In this document: piece after piece, positions 13,174 through 13,383 of the stretch
Numbering within the stretch: position 1 is the first letter of the stretch
Layout: every line of letters starts with the position of its first letter
Source: Gammaproteobacteria bacterium RIFCSPHIGHO2_12_FULL_37_34
GTDB lineage: Bacteria > Pseudomonadota > Gammaproteobacteria > DSM-16500
Direction of reading: 5' to 3'
DNA: 13,383 bases
NCBI GenBank assembly: GCA_001801495.1
Contig: MGXW01000016.1
Coordinates: 1 to 13,383 of the forward strand
The notes under the pieces: generated by a model
Told to the model about the DNA's origin: nothing
What the model saw: the letters and a program-made list of their open reading frames with translations, nothing else
Databases searched by the model: none
Translations under genes and position numbers: made by a program

Positions 13174-13383
13174 TTTCCCACTGATAGCGATTCATTTCTG
13201 TTTTATGCGTACCTGGACTAATACTATTAGCGCGGATAGCATATTTTCCCAAGGCATTTGCCATTATTTGTGTTGCCCTGATAATACCGGCCTTAGCAGC
13301 ATCATAACTGATTCCTCCCATACCACGATGCCCGCAAACAGATGAAAAATTAATAATAGAGCCACCTTTTTCCTGTTTTATCA
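13133..13383 (-). pseudogene. Short-chain dehydrogenase/reductase, C-terminally truncated (runs off right edge)
   Basis: The frame is open to the right edge and reads GGSIINFSSVCGHRG, then MGGISYDAAKAGIIRATQ. This is the SDR active site: the YxxxK motif (Tyr-Asp-Ala-Ala-Lys), a serine 13 residues before the tyrosine, and NSISPG with the usual PG turn. NAD(P)(H)-dependent oxidoreductases of this family have about 250 residues; here homology ends near EMNRYQWENETD (about 13163). The last residues, LVTYSTFKS, read out of frame through istB-derived DNA to a stop at 13133-13135. About 40-60 residues of substrate-binding region are therefore lost, and the gene is probably inactive. The substrate cannot be told. 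The N-terminal nucleotide-binding TGxxxGxG motif lies beyond the window. Confidence 0.8.

Overview
The window is AT-rich bacterial chromosome, probably from a gammaproteobacterium of the Legionella/Coxiella type (Legionellales). This placement is inference. It rests on low GC by eye, E. coli-like bioB-bioF-bioC-bioD order with a divergent bioA, a legiolysin-like hppD, a eukaryotic-like kinase N-terminus at the left edge and an OsmB-like lipoprotein. No rRNA, tRNA or CRISPR array was seen.

Left part (1-5336): a minus-strand gene running off the left edge carries a protein-kinase glycine loop (GAGSFG) and could be a host-directed kinase effector. Next come bioD, bioC, bioF and bioB, transcribed leftwards as one unit with overlaps of 14-22 bp, and bioA transcribed rightwards. 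Together they take a pimeloyl-ACP methyl ester route to biotin, but no BioH-type esterase is present. The 80 bp between bioB and bioA holds a near-consensus sigma-70 promoter for bioB and a possible BirA operator.

Middle part (5570-6224): a HigB/RelE-type toxin followed by an XRE-type antitoxin. Its promoter lies inside a 32-bp near-perfect palindrome and appears to give a leaderless toxin mRNA. A 23-codon micro-ORF overlaps the antitoxin stop.

Central operon (6375-11476): hppD, fahA, maiA, a hisC-type aminotransferase and hmgA form a tightly packed cluster. It covers the whole route tyrosine -> 4-hydroxyphenylpyruvate -> homogentisate -> maleylacetoacetate -> fumarylacetoacetate -> fumarate + acetoacetate, if the HisC-like enzyme does the first transamination.

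Right part (11490-13383): an orphan ribbon-helix-helix antitoxin-like gene (minus), an OsmB-like glycine-zipper lipoprotein, and a small exported two-cysteine protein whose best start seems to be a non-AUG codon. At the right edge an IS21-family IstB C-terminal remnant is joined out of frame to a C-terminally truncated short-chain dehydrogenase, marking a deletion or insertion scar. I found no convincing new multi-gene system; the most unusual items are the probable AUA/AUU start, the leaderless toxin, the self-contained tyrosine operon and the IstB/SDR junction.
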